From contig OX638325.1 in NCBI GenBank assembly GCA_951812795.1, forward strand, positions 2,504,277-2,568,276: DNA of 64,000 bases. Reading direction: 5' to 3'. The notes under the pieces were generated by a model. That model saw only the letters and a program-made list of their open reading frames with translations, searched no databases and was not told the DNA's origin. This document shows positions 53,243 through 62,223 of the stretch, piece after piece. How positions within the stretch are numbered: position 1 is the stretch's first letter; each line of letters starts with the position of its first letter. The translations under genes were made by a program, and so were the position numbers. This DNA comes from an uncultured Dehalococcoidia bacterium (GTDB lineage Bacteria > Chloroflexota > Dehalococcoidia > Lucifugimonadales > Lucifugimonadaceae).

Positions 53243-54228
53243 GTCGTCACCACCGTTTCTTCGTAGAGGTGGCAGCTCGCAAAACGACCATCGCTAATCT
53301 CGTCTAGATTCGGGTCCACAGATCTGCAAATGTCCATGACTGAATCACAACGCGGATTAAACGAGCAGCCGCCAGGTAACTCAAGCAATGCTGGTGGTAG
53401 GCCAGGAATGCCGCTCAGTCGATGACGCCGGTTCGTGGAAGGGAGGCTCGCAATCAACGCACGTGTATACGGATGAAACGGGTCGTCAAATATTTCCAAG
53501 ACTTGACCGGATTCAACCAGTTTGCCGGCGTACATTACTCCGATATGCGATGCGAATTGAGCCATCAATCCCATGTCGTGTCCGACGATGAGCACCGCCG
53601 CTCCAATCTCCTCTTGGAGTTTACGCAGTGTCAGCATGACTTCTCGCTGCACCACCACGTCCAGCGCGCTAGTAGGTTCGTCGGCGATTATCACCTTAGG
53701 GCCGAGCGAAACTGCGATGGCTATGGCTACGCGTTGTTTCATCCCTCCGCTGAGTTCGTGCGGATACATTCGTGAAACTGACGGGTCAAGTCCGACGCTC
53801 CGCAGGACATCAACGATACGCTCAGATATTTCGGACCCGCTGATTTGGTCAACATGGTCTTTGAAACCGTTGGCGATCTGATTCCCCACTTTGGCAACCG
53901 GATTTAGCGAGTTCATTGCGCCTTGCGGAACATACGAGATCTGCGCCAACCGCATCTCACGCATTCGGTTCTCCGATAGTCCAAGGAGATCAACGCCGTC
54001 GAGCAGCACCTCCCCTCCGACTATTCGCCCGGGAAGCTGAGTCAACCGCATCAGCGCCAAAGCGGTAGTCGTCTTGCCAGAACCCGATTCGCCGACAAGT
54101 CCGAATCGTTGGCCAGGCCACAACTCGAACGAAACGTCATCAGCCGCGCGTAGCATCCCGCGTGCAGTTTCGTACTCGACGGTGAGATTGTTGACCTTTA
54201 GTACGGGCCCGCCATTCTGCGAGGTCAA
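53239..54228 (-). CDS. dppD: Oligopeptide/dipeptide ABC transporter ATP-binding protein (DppD type)
   Basis: 329 residues. Walker A VGESGSGKTTTALAL, signature LSGGMKQRVAIAIAVSLGPKVIIADEPTSALD, and the C-terminal CSFNPRCDSVMDICR block of the family. GTG/ATG start overlaps dppC by four bases. Pairs with DppF. Confidence 0.92.
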   Translation of the reverse strand: MTSQNGGPVLKVNNLTVEYETARGMLRAADDVSFELWPGQRFGLVGESGSGKTTTALALMRLTQLPGRIVGGEVLLDGVDLLGLSENRMREMRLAQISYVPQGAMNSLNPVAKVGNQIANGFKDHVDQISGSEISERIVDVLRSVGLDPSVSRMYPHELSGGMKQRVAIAIAVSLGPKVIIADEPTSALDVVVQREVMLTLRKLQEEIGAAVLIVGHDMGLMAQFASHIGVMYAGKLVESGQVLEIFDDPFHPYTRALIASLPSTNRRHRLSGIPGLPPALLELPGGCSFNPRCDSVMDICRSVDPNLDEISDGRFASCHLYEETVVTT

Positions 54229-55115
54229 GATGTGCCTCGCAATCGCGGATTTGCCACCCGGTCAAGACCCAGTGAAGTCAAGAAAAGTCCGAGGAATATG
54301 ATCACGATCATGACCACTGGCGAACCCCACCACCACCAGAATCCTCGGAGCACCGCGCCATAGTCGTTGGCCCACCAGATCGACCAACCAAGCGTCTGGG
54401 AATTAGCGGGACCAAGTCCAAGTACTTCCAATCCAATCGAGAAGAGGATTCCGCCTGAAACCGCTTGCACGAAACTTGCGGCTAGATAAGAAGTAAGGTT
54501 CGGCATCAGTTCTAATGAGATGATTCGCCATGTGCCCGCACCGGACGCTCTTGCCATGTTGATGAACGCCCTCTCGCGCAATGTCAGTACCTGAGCGCGA
54601 ACCGTCCGCGCGGTACCCATCCAAGACAGAAGACCAATGACGATTCCCATGATCCAAACTGCACCGACCGGGAAATATTCGATTATGAAGACAAGCAGGA
54701 ACAAAATCGGGATGACGAACAACACATCTGAAATGATCCGGATGAAAGTGTCGGCCCAACCCCGAACATATCCGGCGAAGAACCCTAAACATGTTCCAAT
54801 CGTGATCCCACAAACACCCGCCAACAAGCCGATCAGCAGCGTTTTCGGGGTACCGATCACCAGAAGCGCGAGTATTGACCTTCCGACGGCGTCGGTTCCG
54901 AACCAGTGCTCAAAGGATGGCGGTTGTGCTAACGGTGCCGCGTTGAGGCGGGCCAGTTCAAGGTCGACAAACAGGTAACCGAGCACGGTAAATGACACGA
55001 CGGCCGTTATGAGCAGCAATCCGAGGAGAAGTAGCAAATTCCCGGACAACAATCGGGAAAATCTGCTCGTTAAAGATATAGGCGGTATTTCGGTGCCGAT
55101 CTGTTCGACCATCAC
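54225..55115 (-). CDS. dppC: Oligopeptide/dipeptide ABC transporter permease (DppC type)
   Basis: 296 residues. N-terminal cytoplasmic piece (EIPPISLTSRFSRLLSG), six helices, and the permease loop MGTARTVRAQVLTLRERAFINMARASGAGTWRIISLELMPNL in outline. The DppC hallmark HWFGTDAVGRSILALLVIG is present. Twelve bases after dppB, so it is in one operon with it. Confidence 0.92.
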   Translation of the reverse strand: MMVEQIGTEIPPISLTSRFSRLLSGNLLLLLGLLLITAVVSFTVLGYLFVDLELARLNAAPLAQPPSFEHWFGTDAVGRSILALLVIGTPKTLLIGLLAGVCGITIGTCLGFFAGYVRGWADTFIRIISDVLFVIPILFLLVFIIEYFPVGAVWIMGIVIGLLSWMGTARTVRAQVLTLRERAFINMARASGAGTWRIISLELMPNLTSYLAASFVQAVSGGILFSIGLEVLGLGPANSQTLGWSIWWANDYGAVLRGFWWWWGSPVVMIVIIFLGLFLTSLGLDRVANPRLRGTS

Positions 55116-55127
55116 ATCACCTCACTG

Positions 55128-56138
55128 TCACTCGGTCTCATGACGGATGCGGGGATCAAGTAGGGGATAAATGACATCCAGCAATACCAAGAACAGCGTC
55201 ACGACAATGATGACGACAAGCAGTATCAATTGGAGCAGCGGCAAATCCTTGACAGTGATCGCGTCGATCAACGTCGAACCAATCCCCGGATACGAAAAAA
55301 CCACCTCCACGAGCGCAGAACCTGACACGACAAATCCCAAACTCAAAGCTAAGAACGTAATCTGTGGCAACAATGCGTTCCTAACCTGGTATGAGTAGAA
55401 AACGCGCCAAGACTTCAAACCCATCGCGCGCGACATCTGAACGTAGTCCTCGCCTTGCACTATCACCATCATCGATCGCATCACGATAGCCCATCCTCCC
55501 GCCGCAACCGCAACCAACGACAATGCGGGCAAGAACGCATGTTTGGCGAGTGTGAACAGGCCGTGCAGACTAAATTCTGGAGATTCACCAAGTGTGTATC
55601 CGCTGCCTACAGGGAACCAAGCCCACGTAACCGCGAACATTGCTATCAGCATGATGCCAAGCAGGAAGTACGGTATCGAATGAACGATCATCACAATAGG
55701 AATCGACCAATCCAAAAGCCGTTTCCAAGGTCCTGGCACCGCGACCATCAAAGCGCCTAGCAATGTCCCGATGAAGAATCCAATCATCGTGGCAATCGAC
55801 AGCAGCCCCAGTGTCCATGGCAGTGCAACTCGGATCACCCGCGTCACCTCCACCGGATAATCAACCACCGATAACCCAAAATTCAACTGCGACACGTCTA
55901 TCCAGTAGTTCACGTATTGTTGCCAAAGCGGTTTGTCGAGGCCGAACTTCGCCCGGTATTCCTCGACGAATCCAGCGGAAGGATCTCCAACGAACATTCC
56001 AGCTTGTGCCAGTTGCCCCAGATACTCTTGGATCGGGTCACCCGGTGCGAGACGAGGAAGGAAGAAGTTAATCGTTACCCCGAGCCAAACAACCAGAAAG
56101 AACAACCCGACTCTTTTCAAGAGGTATATGACGGACAT
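55128..56138 (-). CDS. dppB: Oligopeptide/dipeptide ABC transporter permease (DppB type)
   Basis: 336 residues from the ATG of MSVIYLLKRVGLFFLVVWLGVTINFFLPRLAPGDP; the frame is open upstream to 56219 but that piece (MRRSRGLRPIWMKRF) has no family counterpart. Six helices. Loop: VIVQGEDYVQMSRAMGLKSWRVFYSYQVRNALLPQIT. First gene of the dppBCDF-SBP operon. A second permease of the same type is at 46702. Confidence 0.92.
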   Translation of the reverse strand: MSVIYLLKRVGLFFLVVWLGVTINFFLPRLAPGDPIQEYLGQLAQAGMFVGDPSAGFVEEYRAKFGLDKPLWQQYVNYWIDVSQLNFGLSVVDYPVEVTRVIRVALPWTLGLLSIATMIGFFIGTLLGALMVAVPGPWKRLLDWSIPIVMIVHSIPYFLLGIMLIAMFAVTWAWFPVGSGYTLGESPEFSLHGLFTLAKHAFLPALSLVAVAAGGWAIVMRSMMVIVQGEDYVQMSRAMGLKSWRVFYSYQVRNALLPQITFLALSLGFVVSGSALVEVVFSYPGIGSTLIDAITVKDLPLLQLILLVVIIVVTLFLVLLDVIYPLLDPRIRHETE

Positions 56139-56280
56139 AACGCGGTTCGCATCGGTTCCCAAGCGAAGTTCAACGAAGCGCTTCATCCAAATTGGGCGAA
56201 GGCCACGACTGCGCCGCATTATACGTGAATTCGAAGGCGCAGCAATGGGGACGGAATCAGAAATCGCCGCGTTTGGTCAA

Positions 56281-57111
56281 TCATCTTTGCAGTTTTAACC
56301 CCCCACCCCTACTCAACCCCTCCAACTTCCCAGCCACACCTTCTCCAGCCGGCCCCGCCAAATAGCCATCCGCATCGTCAATCACCATCGGATGCGCATC
56401 ACCAACGGCGTACCCCCGACCGGCCCACCTGATCATCTCCAGATCACCCAAACCGTCGCCGAAGGTTATGTAGTCCGACGGTTCGAGTTCATACCGCTCC
56501 GCCAACCAGTGCAGAGCGCGGACTTTGCCGGCCTTTGGCGAACCTACCTCGCAGAAATGCGGCAACGAGTGGGTGACCTCCGCCGCTGAACCTAATAGTT
56601 TTGCGACATCATCTACATGCTCCCCCATCTCGTTTGGCGGGGATATTCCGAGCACAACGGTGGGTTCACGCTCGGCGAGCGGGAAGAGATCGTTGACCTT
56701 TACGAGCTTGGCATGATTCCGCTGAGCGTAGTCGAAATCTTCTTCGTTCTGGTGTGAAACAAAGACATCGTCATTGACATAGACACGAATATCCAACCCA
56801 CGCCCCTTGAAGAACTCGATCGCCGTCGCCGCGGTCGACTTGTCCAACCTTTCATGCCTAAGCAACGTGTTCGTCTCGGCATCCACCGCCATTGCACCTT
56901 GGTAGCACATCATCGTGGCGTTGGCACCGATTTCCTGATGCACGGTCCAAGCCGAACGTCGCATTCGACCCGTAGACAACGAGAACGGTATTCCCCGGGC
57001 GGTAACGTCGGCCACCGCCGCCTTTAACCTCGCCGAAATCCGGTCATTCACCCTCGTCAACAGCGTGCCGTCGATGTCGGATACGATTGCTGAGAACGGC
57101 CCGTCGCTCAT
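56281..57111 (-). CDS. HAD-superfamily phosphatase (Cof/SPP-like)
   Basis: 276 residues. Motif I SDIDGTLL (Asp12, Asp14); motif II STGRM; motif III/IV region KVRALHWLAERYELEPSDYITFGDGLGDLEMIRWAGRGYAVGDAHP, typical of the Cof-type (IIB cap) branch. Dephosphorylates small sugar or cofactor phosphates, in relatives often flavin or pyridoxal phosphates. The substrate is unknown. Last gene of its own minus-strand unit, facing away from the 31-residue peptide gene at 57145. Confidence 0.9.
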   Translation of the reverse strand: MSDGPFSAIVSDIDGTLLTRVNDRISARLKAAVADVTARGIPFSLSTGRMRRSAWTVHQEIGANATMMCYQGAMAVDAETNTLLRHERLDKSTAATAIEFFKGRGLDIRVYVNDDVFVSHQNEEDFDYAQRNHAKLVKVNDLFPLAEREPTVVLGISPPNEMGEHVDDVAKLLGSAAEVTHSLPHFCEVGSPKAGKVRALHWLAERYELEPSDYITFGDGLGDLEMIRWAGRGYAVGDAHPMVIDDADGYLAGPAGEGVAGKLEGLSRGGGLKLQR

Positions 57112-57144
57112 CAGGCGTGCCTTCCCAAGTCACAGGTTTCATCG

Positions 57145-57240
57145 GTGTTCAAGAACGTTAGTCCCCGCATCGTCATTTGGGCGATCTTCATCGCCATCGC
57201 TGTATACATCTTCATTCGAGCCTTGCAAGAGGATAACTAA
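57145..57240 (+). CDS. Possible 31-residue single-helix membrane peptide
   Basis: GTG opens a 31-codon frame, MFKNVSPRIVIWAIFIAIAV then YIFIRALQEDN and TAA. The pattern is a basic N-terminus, one hydrophobic helix (IVIWAIFIAIAVYIFI) and a charged tail, with the frame fitting exactly between two oppositely oriented genes (HAD at 57111 and folK stop at 57249). Too short for most gene finders. No ribosome site is strong, so it may not be translated. Confidence 0.4.
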   Translation: MFKNVSPRIVIWAIFIAIAVYIFIRALQEDN

Positions 57241-57248
57241 CAACTGCG

Positions 57249-57767
57249 TCAATCCGCCAATTCGTCGATCTCGCCAACGCGATAAACGCCTTGATCGCTG
57301 AGTCGGGCTGCGATTTCGGACACCGTCAACTTGAGCGTCGGATGCACTGCTTGGGGCGAAATTTCGGAGAGCGGCAGCATCACAAAGGCACGTTCATGCA
57401 TCCGCGGATGCGGGAGCACCAGCTCGGGGGTTTCGAGAACTTGGCTTCCCACCATCAGAATGTCGATGTCGAGCGTCCGCGATTCGTTCTGACGGTTTCG
57501 AGTGCGCCCGCGGGTGCGTTCGATGTCCAGAAATTTAAACAGTAGCACCGTCGGTATCAAGTTCGTTCGGATCGCGACCACCATGTTTAGATATTTCGGC
57601 TGTTCCTCGTCGACGCCGAACGGCTCCGTTTCGTAGACCGCTGACATCCCAATTGAATCACCGAGTTGTTGAATTGCGTTAATGGCGGCTCGCAGATTGG
57701 CGACGCGATCACCAAGGTTACTGCCGAGGCCGATATGCACGGTCTTCGGTTCGATTTGTGAACCCAA
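57249..57767 (-). CDS. folK: 6-hydroxymethyl-7,8-dihydropterin pyrophosphokinase
   Basis: 172 residues. VHIGLGSNLGDRVANLRAAI, YETEPFG, then FLDIERTRGRTRNRQNESRTLDIDIL with the two Asp residues (D-I-D) that bind magnesium and ATP, and LPHPRMHERAFVMLPL. It attaches pyrophosphate to hydroxymethyl-dihydropterin for folate synthesis. TTG start directly after the folP stop. Together with folP it forms the last two steps before dihydropteroate. Confidence 0.93.
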   Translation of the reverse strand: MGSQIEPKTVHIGLGSNLGDRVANLRAAINAIQQLGDSIGMSAVYETEPFGVDEEQPKYLNMVVAIRTNLIPTVLLFKFLDIERTRGRTRNRQNESRTLDIDILMVGSQVLETPELVLPHPRMHERAFVMLPLSEISPQAVHPTLKLTVSEIAARLSDQGVYRVGEIDELAD

Positions 57768-58700
57768 TCAGGTTGCCCTTTCGACCGCGCGACGGATGCG
57801 TTCACTGCTATGCGAAACCGGGTCCGGTTTCCATCCGCGCACGATGGCATCTGCAACCTTCGCGACGCGTGACATCTCACGCACTTCGTGGACGCGAACG
57901 ATGTCGACGCCAGAGGCGACGGCGAGCGCCGTCGAAGCTGCGTTGCCTTCTAAACGATCTTCCGGCTCCGCATCCAGAATTGCGCCGACAAATGATTTTC
58001 GGGACGCACCGACGAGTATCGGACGATCCGCTAGGTTGTTTTTGATAACACCGAGGTTACGCAGCGCCTCGAGGGAATGCGCCGCGTTCTTCGCAAATCC
58101 GATTCCCGGATCGATGATGATGTGCGAATCGTCAACACCCGATTGAAGCGCGCGGTCAACCGAATCGGATAATTCGAGACTGATTTCGGCTACGACATCG
58201 TCGTATTGAGCGCGCGGACGGATATGACTAATCACGATCGGCGCGGAATGTTTCGCAACTACATCCGCCATCAACGGGTCGGAGAGCATCGAGACATCGT
58301 TGGCCATGCTCGCACCCTCTGCCAATGCGGCATCTGCTACGACCGATTTGCGCGTGTCGATGCTGATCGGGACATCGCAACGGATCTTGAGCGCCGAAAT
58401 GATCGGCAATACCCGCTCAAGTTCTTCGTGGGCCGAAACCGGACGAGCGTCGGGATATACAGACGCCGGTCGCGTCGACTCGCCGCCAATATCGATAATG
58501 TCGGCGCATTCGTCTTCCATTCGAAGCGCAAAATCAACCGAGGCACCGATCCAATCCAAACCGTCGCGCATGGTGCCATCACCCGAAAAAGAATCCGGAG
58601 TGGCGTTCAGGATGCCCATGATGTACGTTCGTGATCCCCAATCGAAGATCTTCCCACCGATTTGCAGGGCAGAGCGATACCGTGTTTTGTCAGTCTCCAA
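57768..58700 (-). CDS. folP: Dihydropteroate synthase
   Basis: 310 residues. The MGILNATPDSFSGDG pterin-binding loop 1, then DIIDIGGESTRPASV, CDVPISIDTRKSVVADAAL, ANDVSMLSD, and the lower-barrel IIDPGIGFAKNAAHSLEAL, PILVGASRKSFVG, RVHEVREMSRVA. Joins pterin pyrophosphate to p-aminobenzoate. Upstream of folK in one unit. Divergent from the carboxylase gene at 58783, with an 82-base spacer. Confidence 0.95.
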   Translation of the reverse strand: METDKTRYRSALQIGGKIFDWGSRTYIMGILNATPDSFSGDGTMRDGLDWIGASVDFALRMEDECADIIDIGGESTRPASVYPDARPVSAHEELERVLPIISALKIRCDVPISIDTRKSVVADAALAEGASMANDVSMLSDPLMADVVAKHSAPIVISHIRPRAQYDDVVAEISLELSDSVDRALQSGVDDSHIIIDPGIGFAKNAAHSLEALRNLGVIKNNLADRPILVGASRKSFVGAILDAEPEDRLEGNAASTALAVASGVDIVRVHEVREMSRVAKVADAIVRGWKPDPVSHSSERIRRAVERAT

Positions 58701-58782
58701 TGGCGTTACCAGTGCACACAGGTCGATAAGTTGCTCGCCGCGAATTTGCGTCGATAAGTTAGGATTCTAAGTTGGCACATGG

Positions 58783-60423
58783 ATGAATTCGACGCTAACG
58801 TCGATACTCGATTTAAAGGTTGCATGGAGGCGAATAGAAATCACCAACCAAGCCGACATATCAACTGCATCAAACGGTTTTGAAGGTCGTCTCTCTGCAC
58901 TCGAATCACGACGGGCCAGCGCCAAACTCGGCGGTGGCGAACGACGCATTGAATCGCAGCAAAAACGCGGCAAGCTAACCGCTCGCGAACGCCTGTCGAA
59001 ACTCTTCGATGATGGCAAGTTCACCGAGATCGACACCTTCAACACCCATCGCTCCACCGACCTCGGACTAGACCGCCAACGCTTCGAAGGCGACTCCGTA
59101 GTTACGGCATGGGGCAAAGTCGAAGGCAGAACAGTCTTCGCATACGCCCAGGACTTCACCGTCCTAGGCGGCTCCCTTTCCCAGATCGCTGCCCAAAAGA
59201 TCTCCAAGGTGATGGATCACGCCATCAAGGTCGGTGCTCCAGTGGTGGGCATCAACGACTCCGGCGGTGCTCGTATCCAGGAAGGCATCGACTCCCTCGC
59301 TGGCTATGGTGAGATATTCCGAAGGAACACGCTCGCATCCGGTGTCATCCCCCAAATCACCGTCATCGCCGGACCCTCTGCAGGCGGCGCTGTCTACTCG
59401 CCCGCAATGACTGATTTCATCTTCATGGTCGAGTCGATAGGGCAGATGTACATCACCGGACCCGACGTCGTCCGCTCGGTAACCGGCGAGGATGTTAACC
59501 ACGAAGACCTCGGCGGGGCGGGAATGCACGCCACGACCTCCGGCGTAGCCCACTACGCCGCAACCGACGAAGAAACCTGCTTCAACGAAGTCCGACGCCT
59601 CCTCGGCTTCATCCCATCCAACAACGCCTCCTCACCCCCAACCGTCCCCTGCGAAGACCCAACGGACCGTCGGCCCGAAAAACTAGGTACCGCCATCCCC
59701 GACGATCCCAACATGCCTTACGACGTTTTGGACATCGTCGAAGAACTCGTCGACGATGGCGAATTCATGCAAGTCCACGCCGAGTTCGCCCGCAATATCG
59801 TCGTCGGGTTCGGCCGGATGGCAGGATCGACCGTCGGCATCGTCGCCAACCAACCGAACGAACTCGCCGGTGTCCTCGACATCGATGCCTCCGACAAAGG
59901 TGCGCGCTTCGTTCGTTTTTGCGACGCCTTCAACATCCCGATCCTCACCCTCGTCGATGTCCCCGGCTTCATGCCCGGGACTGCTCAAGAGCAGGGCGGT
60001 ATCATTCGCCATGGCGCCAAGATGCTCTACGCCTACTCTGAAGCCACCGTCCCCAAAATCACCGTAATTCTCCGCAAGGCATACGGTGGTGCCTACATTG
60101 TGATGGGCAGCAAAGAACTCCGCTGCGATGTAAACCTTGCATGGCCCACCGCTGAGATCGCCGTCATGGGTCCTGATGGTGCCGTGAACGTCATCGCCCG
60201 CCGAGACATCGCCGCCGCGGATGACCCCGACGCCAAACGGCAAGAGCTAGTGGCCGACTACCGGGCGCAATTCGCAAACCCGTACGTCGCGGCAAACCGA
60301 GGATACGTCGACGATGTCATCGATCCGCGCGGCACCCGTGCGCGTGTCATCGACGCTCTTGAGATGCTCGCCAACAAAGTCGACGACCTTCCACCGAAAA
60401 AACACGGAAACATTCCCCTGTGA
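58783..60423 (+). CDS. Acyl-CoA carboxylase carboxyltransferase (beta) subunit, propionyl/methylmalonyl-CoA type
   Basis: 546 residues. Typical: RRIESQQKRGKLTARERLSKLFDDGKFTEID, FVYAQDFTVLGGSLSQIAAQKI in outline, GAPVVGINDSGGARIQEG, RNTLASGVIPQITVIAGPSAGGAVYSPAMTDFIFMV, GARFVRFCDAFNIPILTLVDVPGFMPGTAQEQGGIIRHGAKMLYAYSEATVPKITVILRKAYGGAYIVMGSK. Transfers the carboxyl from biotin to acyl-CoA (propionyl-, acetyl- or methylcrotonyl-CoA). No biotin carboxylase or biotin carrier gene is in the window. The first 30 residues look atypical; a start after MNSTL is possible. Overlaps the next gene. Confidence 0.93.
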   Translation: MNSTLTSILDLKVAWRRIEITNQADISTASNGFEGRLSALESRRASAKLGGGERRIESQQKRGKLTARERLSKLFDDGKFTEIDTFNTHRSTDLGLDRQRFEGDSVVTAWGKVEGRTVFAYAQDFTVLGGSLSQIAAQKISKVMDHAIKVGAPVVGINDSGGARIQEGIDSLAGYGEIFRRNTLASGVIPQITVIAGPSAGGAVYSPAMTDFIFMVESIGQMYITGPDVVRSVTGEDVNHEDLGGAGMHATTSGVAHYAATDEETCFNEVRRLLGFIPSNNASSPPTVPCEDPTDRRPEKLGTAIPDDPNMPYDVLDIVEELVDDGEFMQVHAEFARNIVVGFGRMAGSTVGIVANQPNELAGVLDIDASDKGARFVRFCDAFNIPILTLVDVPGFMPGTAQEQGGIIRHGAKMLYAYSEATVPKITVILRKAYGGAYIVMGSKELRCDVNLAWPTAEIAVMGPDGAVNVIARRDIAAADDPDAKRQELVADYRAQFANPYVAANRGYVDDVIDPRGTRARVIDALEMLANKVDDLPPKKHGNIPL

Positions 60424-60842
60424 GCACCGCCGACCGACCGCGCTACGCTCCAAACGCCGTGAGCGAAGAAGAATTCGTCAATACAGTCTCCGACATGGCA
60501 CGCGAAGTCTGGGACTTCCACAACCGATGGGGGTTCGGCTCCGGGCACTTCGAAAACACAAGCCCAGCCGACATCATCAGTCGTCGCAAAGCCATCCTGG
60601 CCGAAGAGGTCCGTGAACTAAGCGAAGCCGTTTCCGAAGACGACACCGAAGGCATCGTCAACGAAGCCGCCGACGTCCTCTTCGTAGCCATCGGTCACGT
60701 GGAAGCGCTTGGCCACTCCGGGCTCGACGGTGTCCGCTACGTCACCAGCAAAAACGCCAACAAAACCGAGGCGACCCACGCCATCCGGCAAGACACCGGA
60801 AAACTATTGCCCAAAGAAGGCAAACCACACAAGTGGGAATGA
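60420..60842 (+). CDS. MazG-like nucleotide pyrophosphohydrolase-domain protein
   Basis: 140 residues, alpha-helical. The EEVRELSEAVSEDDTEGIVNEAADVLFVAIGHVEALG stretch is the EExxE...ExxD magnesium site of the all-alpha NTP-pyrophosphatase fold. It may cleave nucleoside triphosphates or a phosphoribosyl nucleotide; the substrate is unknown. An N-terminal EEFVNTVSDMAREVWDFHNRWGFG and a C-terminal NKTEATHAIRQDTGKLLPKEGKP flank it. GTG start (GTGA) in the carboxylase stop. Translation coupled to the carboxylase, an unusual partnership. Confidence 0.85.
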   Translation: MSTADRPRYAPNAVSEEEFVNTVSDMAREVWDFHNRWGFGSGHFENTSPADIISRRKAILAEEVRELSEAVSEDDTEGIVNEAADVLFVAIGHVEALGHSGLDGVRYVTSKNANKTEATHAIRQDTGKLLPKEGKPHKWE

Positions 60843-60865
60843 TCCCGCGACCAGAGGAACTCTGA

Positions 60866-62080
60866 ATGCAAAACGTAGCCCCCAACGCCGCAATCGAGCG
60901 CGCCAAGGATCACTTCGGCGAACTTCTCGAACGACAGATCGATCGAGTAGCTGCGATGAAAGAGTCGGCCGATTTCGTCGACTACGATACGCTTGACACC
61001 ATCAAGATCGGTCTCATTGGCGGCGACGGCATCGGGCCTGCAATCACGGACACCGCTCGTGGCGTCCTCGAACGACTCCTCTCCGACGCGGTGGCCAGTG
61101 GCAAGATCGAATTCCGAGACATCGAAGGTCTAACCATCGAGAACCGAGCCGAACACCTCCAGTCGATCCCCGACGCCGTTCTCGCCGAGATCAAAGAGTG
61201 TGATGTAACCCTCAAAGGCCCGACAACTACTCCCGAAAAGGGCGACGGTTGGCCAAACCTCGAATCCGCAAATGTCGGCATGCGGAAGGAACTCGACCTC
61301 TTCGCCAACGTCCGACCGGTACGCGTCCCATCCGAAGGCATCGATTGGGTCTTTTTCCGAGAGAACACCGAAGATCTGTACGCCCTCGGCTCTGACGGCA
61401 TTGACGTCACCGACGACTTCACCATCGATTTCCGCCTCATCTCAGAACCCGGGTCCGAGCGAATTATCCGCGCCGCTTTCGAGCACGCCAAGCAGAACGG
61501 TCGCGACCGCGTGACGGTCGTCACCAAAGCGAACATCGTCAAACTCAGCGACGGTCGCTTCCTGCAGGTAGCCGAACGCATCGCCAAAGAGTACCCAGGC
61601 ATCGAATGGGATGGCTGGTACATCGACATCATGACCGCCAAGCTCCTCGATACCGCCCGACGCTCCGACTTCCAAGTCTTCGTCATGCCCAACCTCTACG
61701 GCGACATCCTCACCGACGAAGCCGCCGAGATCCAAGGCGGAGTCGGAACTGCCGGTGCCGCCAACATCGGCACCAGATACGCCATGTTCGAAGCCATTCA
61801 CGGCTCCGCACCCCGCATGGTCACTGAGGGCCGCGCCCAATACGCCGACCCATCATCCATGCTTAAAGCCTCCGCCATGCTCCTCCAGCACATCGGCTAC
61901 GCCGACCTCGGACGACGCCTCGACATGGCCCTCGAAGTCTGCGGACAATACGAGCGCAAAATCGTCACTACCGGCCGCGACACCGGCGCAACCGGCGACG
62001 AATACGGAGCTTACGTAGCCGACGCCGTCAACGACCCCAACCTCGAATCCAAGTGGCAGTCCTACGTCGACGCTTCGTAA
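60866..62080 (+). CDS. Isocitrate/isopropylmalate dehydrogenase family, probable isocitrate dehydrogenase
   Basis: 404 residues. An extra N-terminal helix (about 45 residues) leads to IKIGLIGGDGIGPAITDTARGVLE. ESANVGMRKELDLFANVRPVR carries the Ser, Asn and Arg pattern of isocitrate-specific enzymes. FFRENTEDLYALG, then the DxxxD metal site around NLYGDILTDEAAEIQGGVGTAGAANIG. Oxidises isocitrate to 2-oxoglutarate with NAD or NADP. ATG start with GAGGAAC before it. Probable co-transcription with the MazG-like gene; the malate dehydrogenase follows. Confidence 0.9.
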   Translation: MQNVAPNAAIERAKDHFGELLERQIDRVAAMKESADFVDYDTLDTIKIGLIGGDGIGPAITDTARGVLERLLSDAVASGKIEFRDIEGLTIENRAEHLQSIPDAVLAEIKECDVTLKGPTTTPEKGDGWPNLESANVGMRKELDLFANVRPVRVPSEGIDWVFFRENTEDLYALGSDGIDVTDDFTIDFRLISEPGSERIIRAAFEHAKQNGRDRVTVVTKANIVKLSDGRFLQVAERIAKEYPGIEWDGWYIDIMTAKLLDTARRSDFQVFVMPNLYGDILTDEAAEIQGGVGTAGAANIGTRYAMFEAIHGSAPRMVTEGRAQYADPSSMLKASAMLLQHIGYADLGRRLDMALEVCGQYERKIVTTGRDTGATGDEYGAYVADAVNDPNLESKWQSYVDAS

Positions 62081-62119
62081 CTGACAACCGTCATTCAGGC
62101 GAAGGCCGGAACCCACCGA

Positions 62120-62188
62120 CTGCGGCAGGGGAGCGATAAAAACCCCTCCCCCGCTCGGCGGTAGAGGGTTAGGGTGAGGGCCCCACAA
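62120..62188. repeat. Intergenic palindrome before malate dehydrogenase
   Basis: CCCCTCCCCCGCTCGGCGG followed by the complement of the CTCACCCTAACCCTCT arm, in inverted orientation to the copies at 4695 and 28647. Sits in the 143-base gap between the isocitrate and malate dehydrogenase genes and may act as an attenuator. A ribosome-like GGAG and ATG at 62224 follow. Confidence 0.65.
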
Positions 62189-62223
62189 CGACAAACCAAC
62201 CAGAAACGGAGTAACCAAACAAC

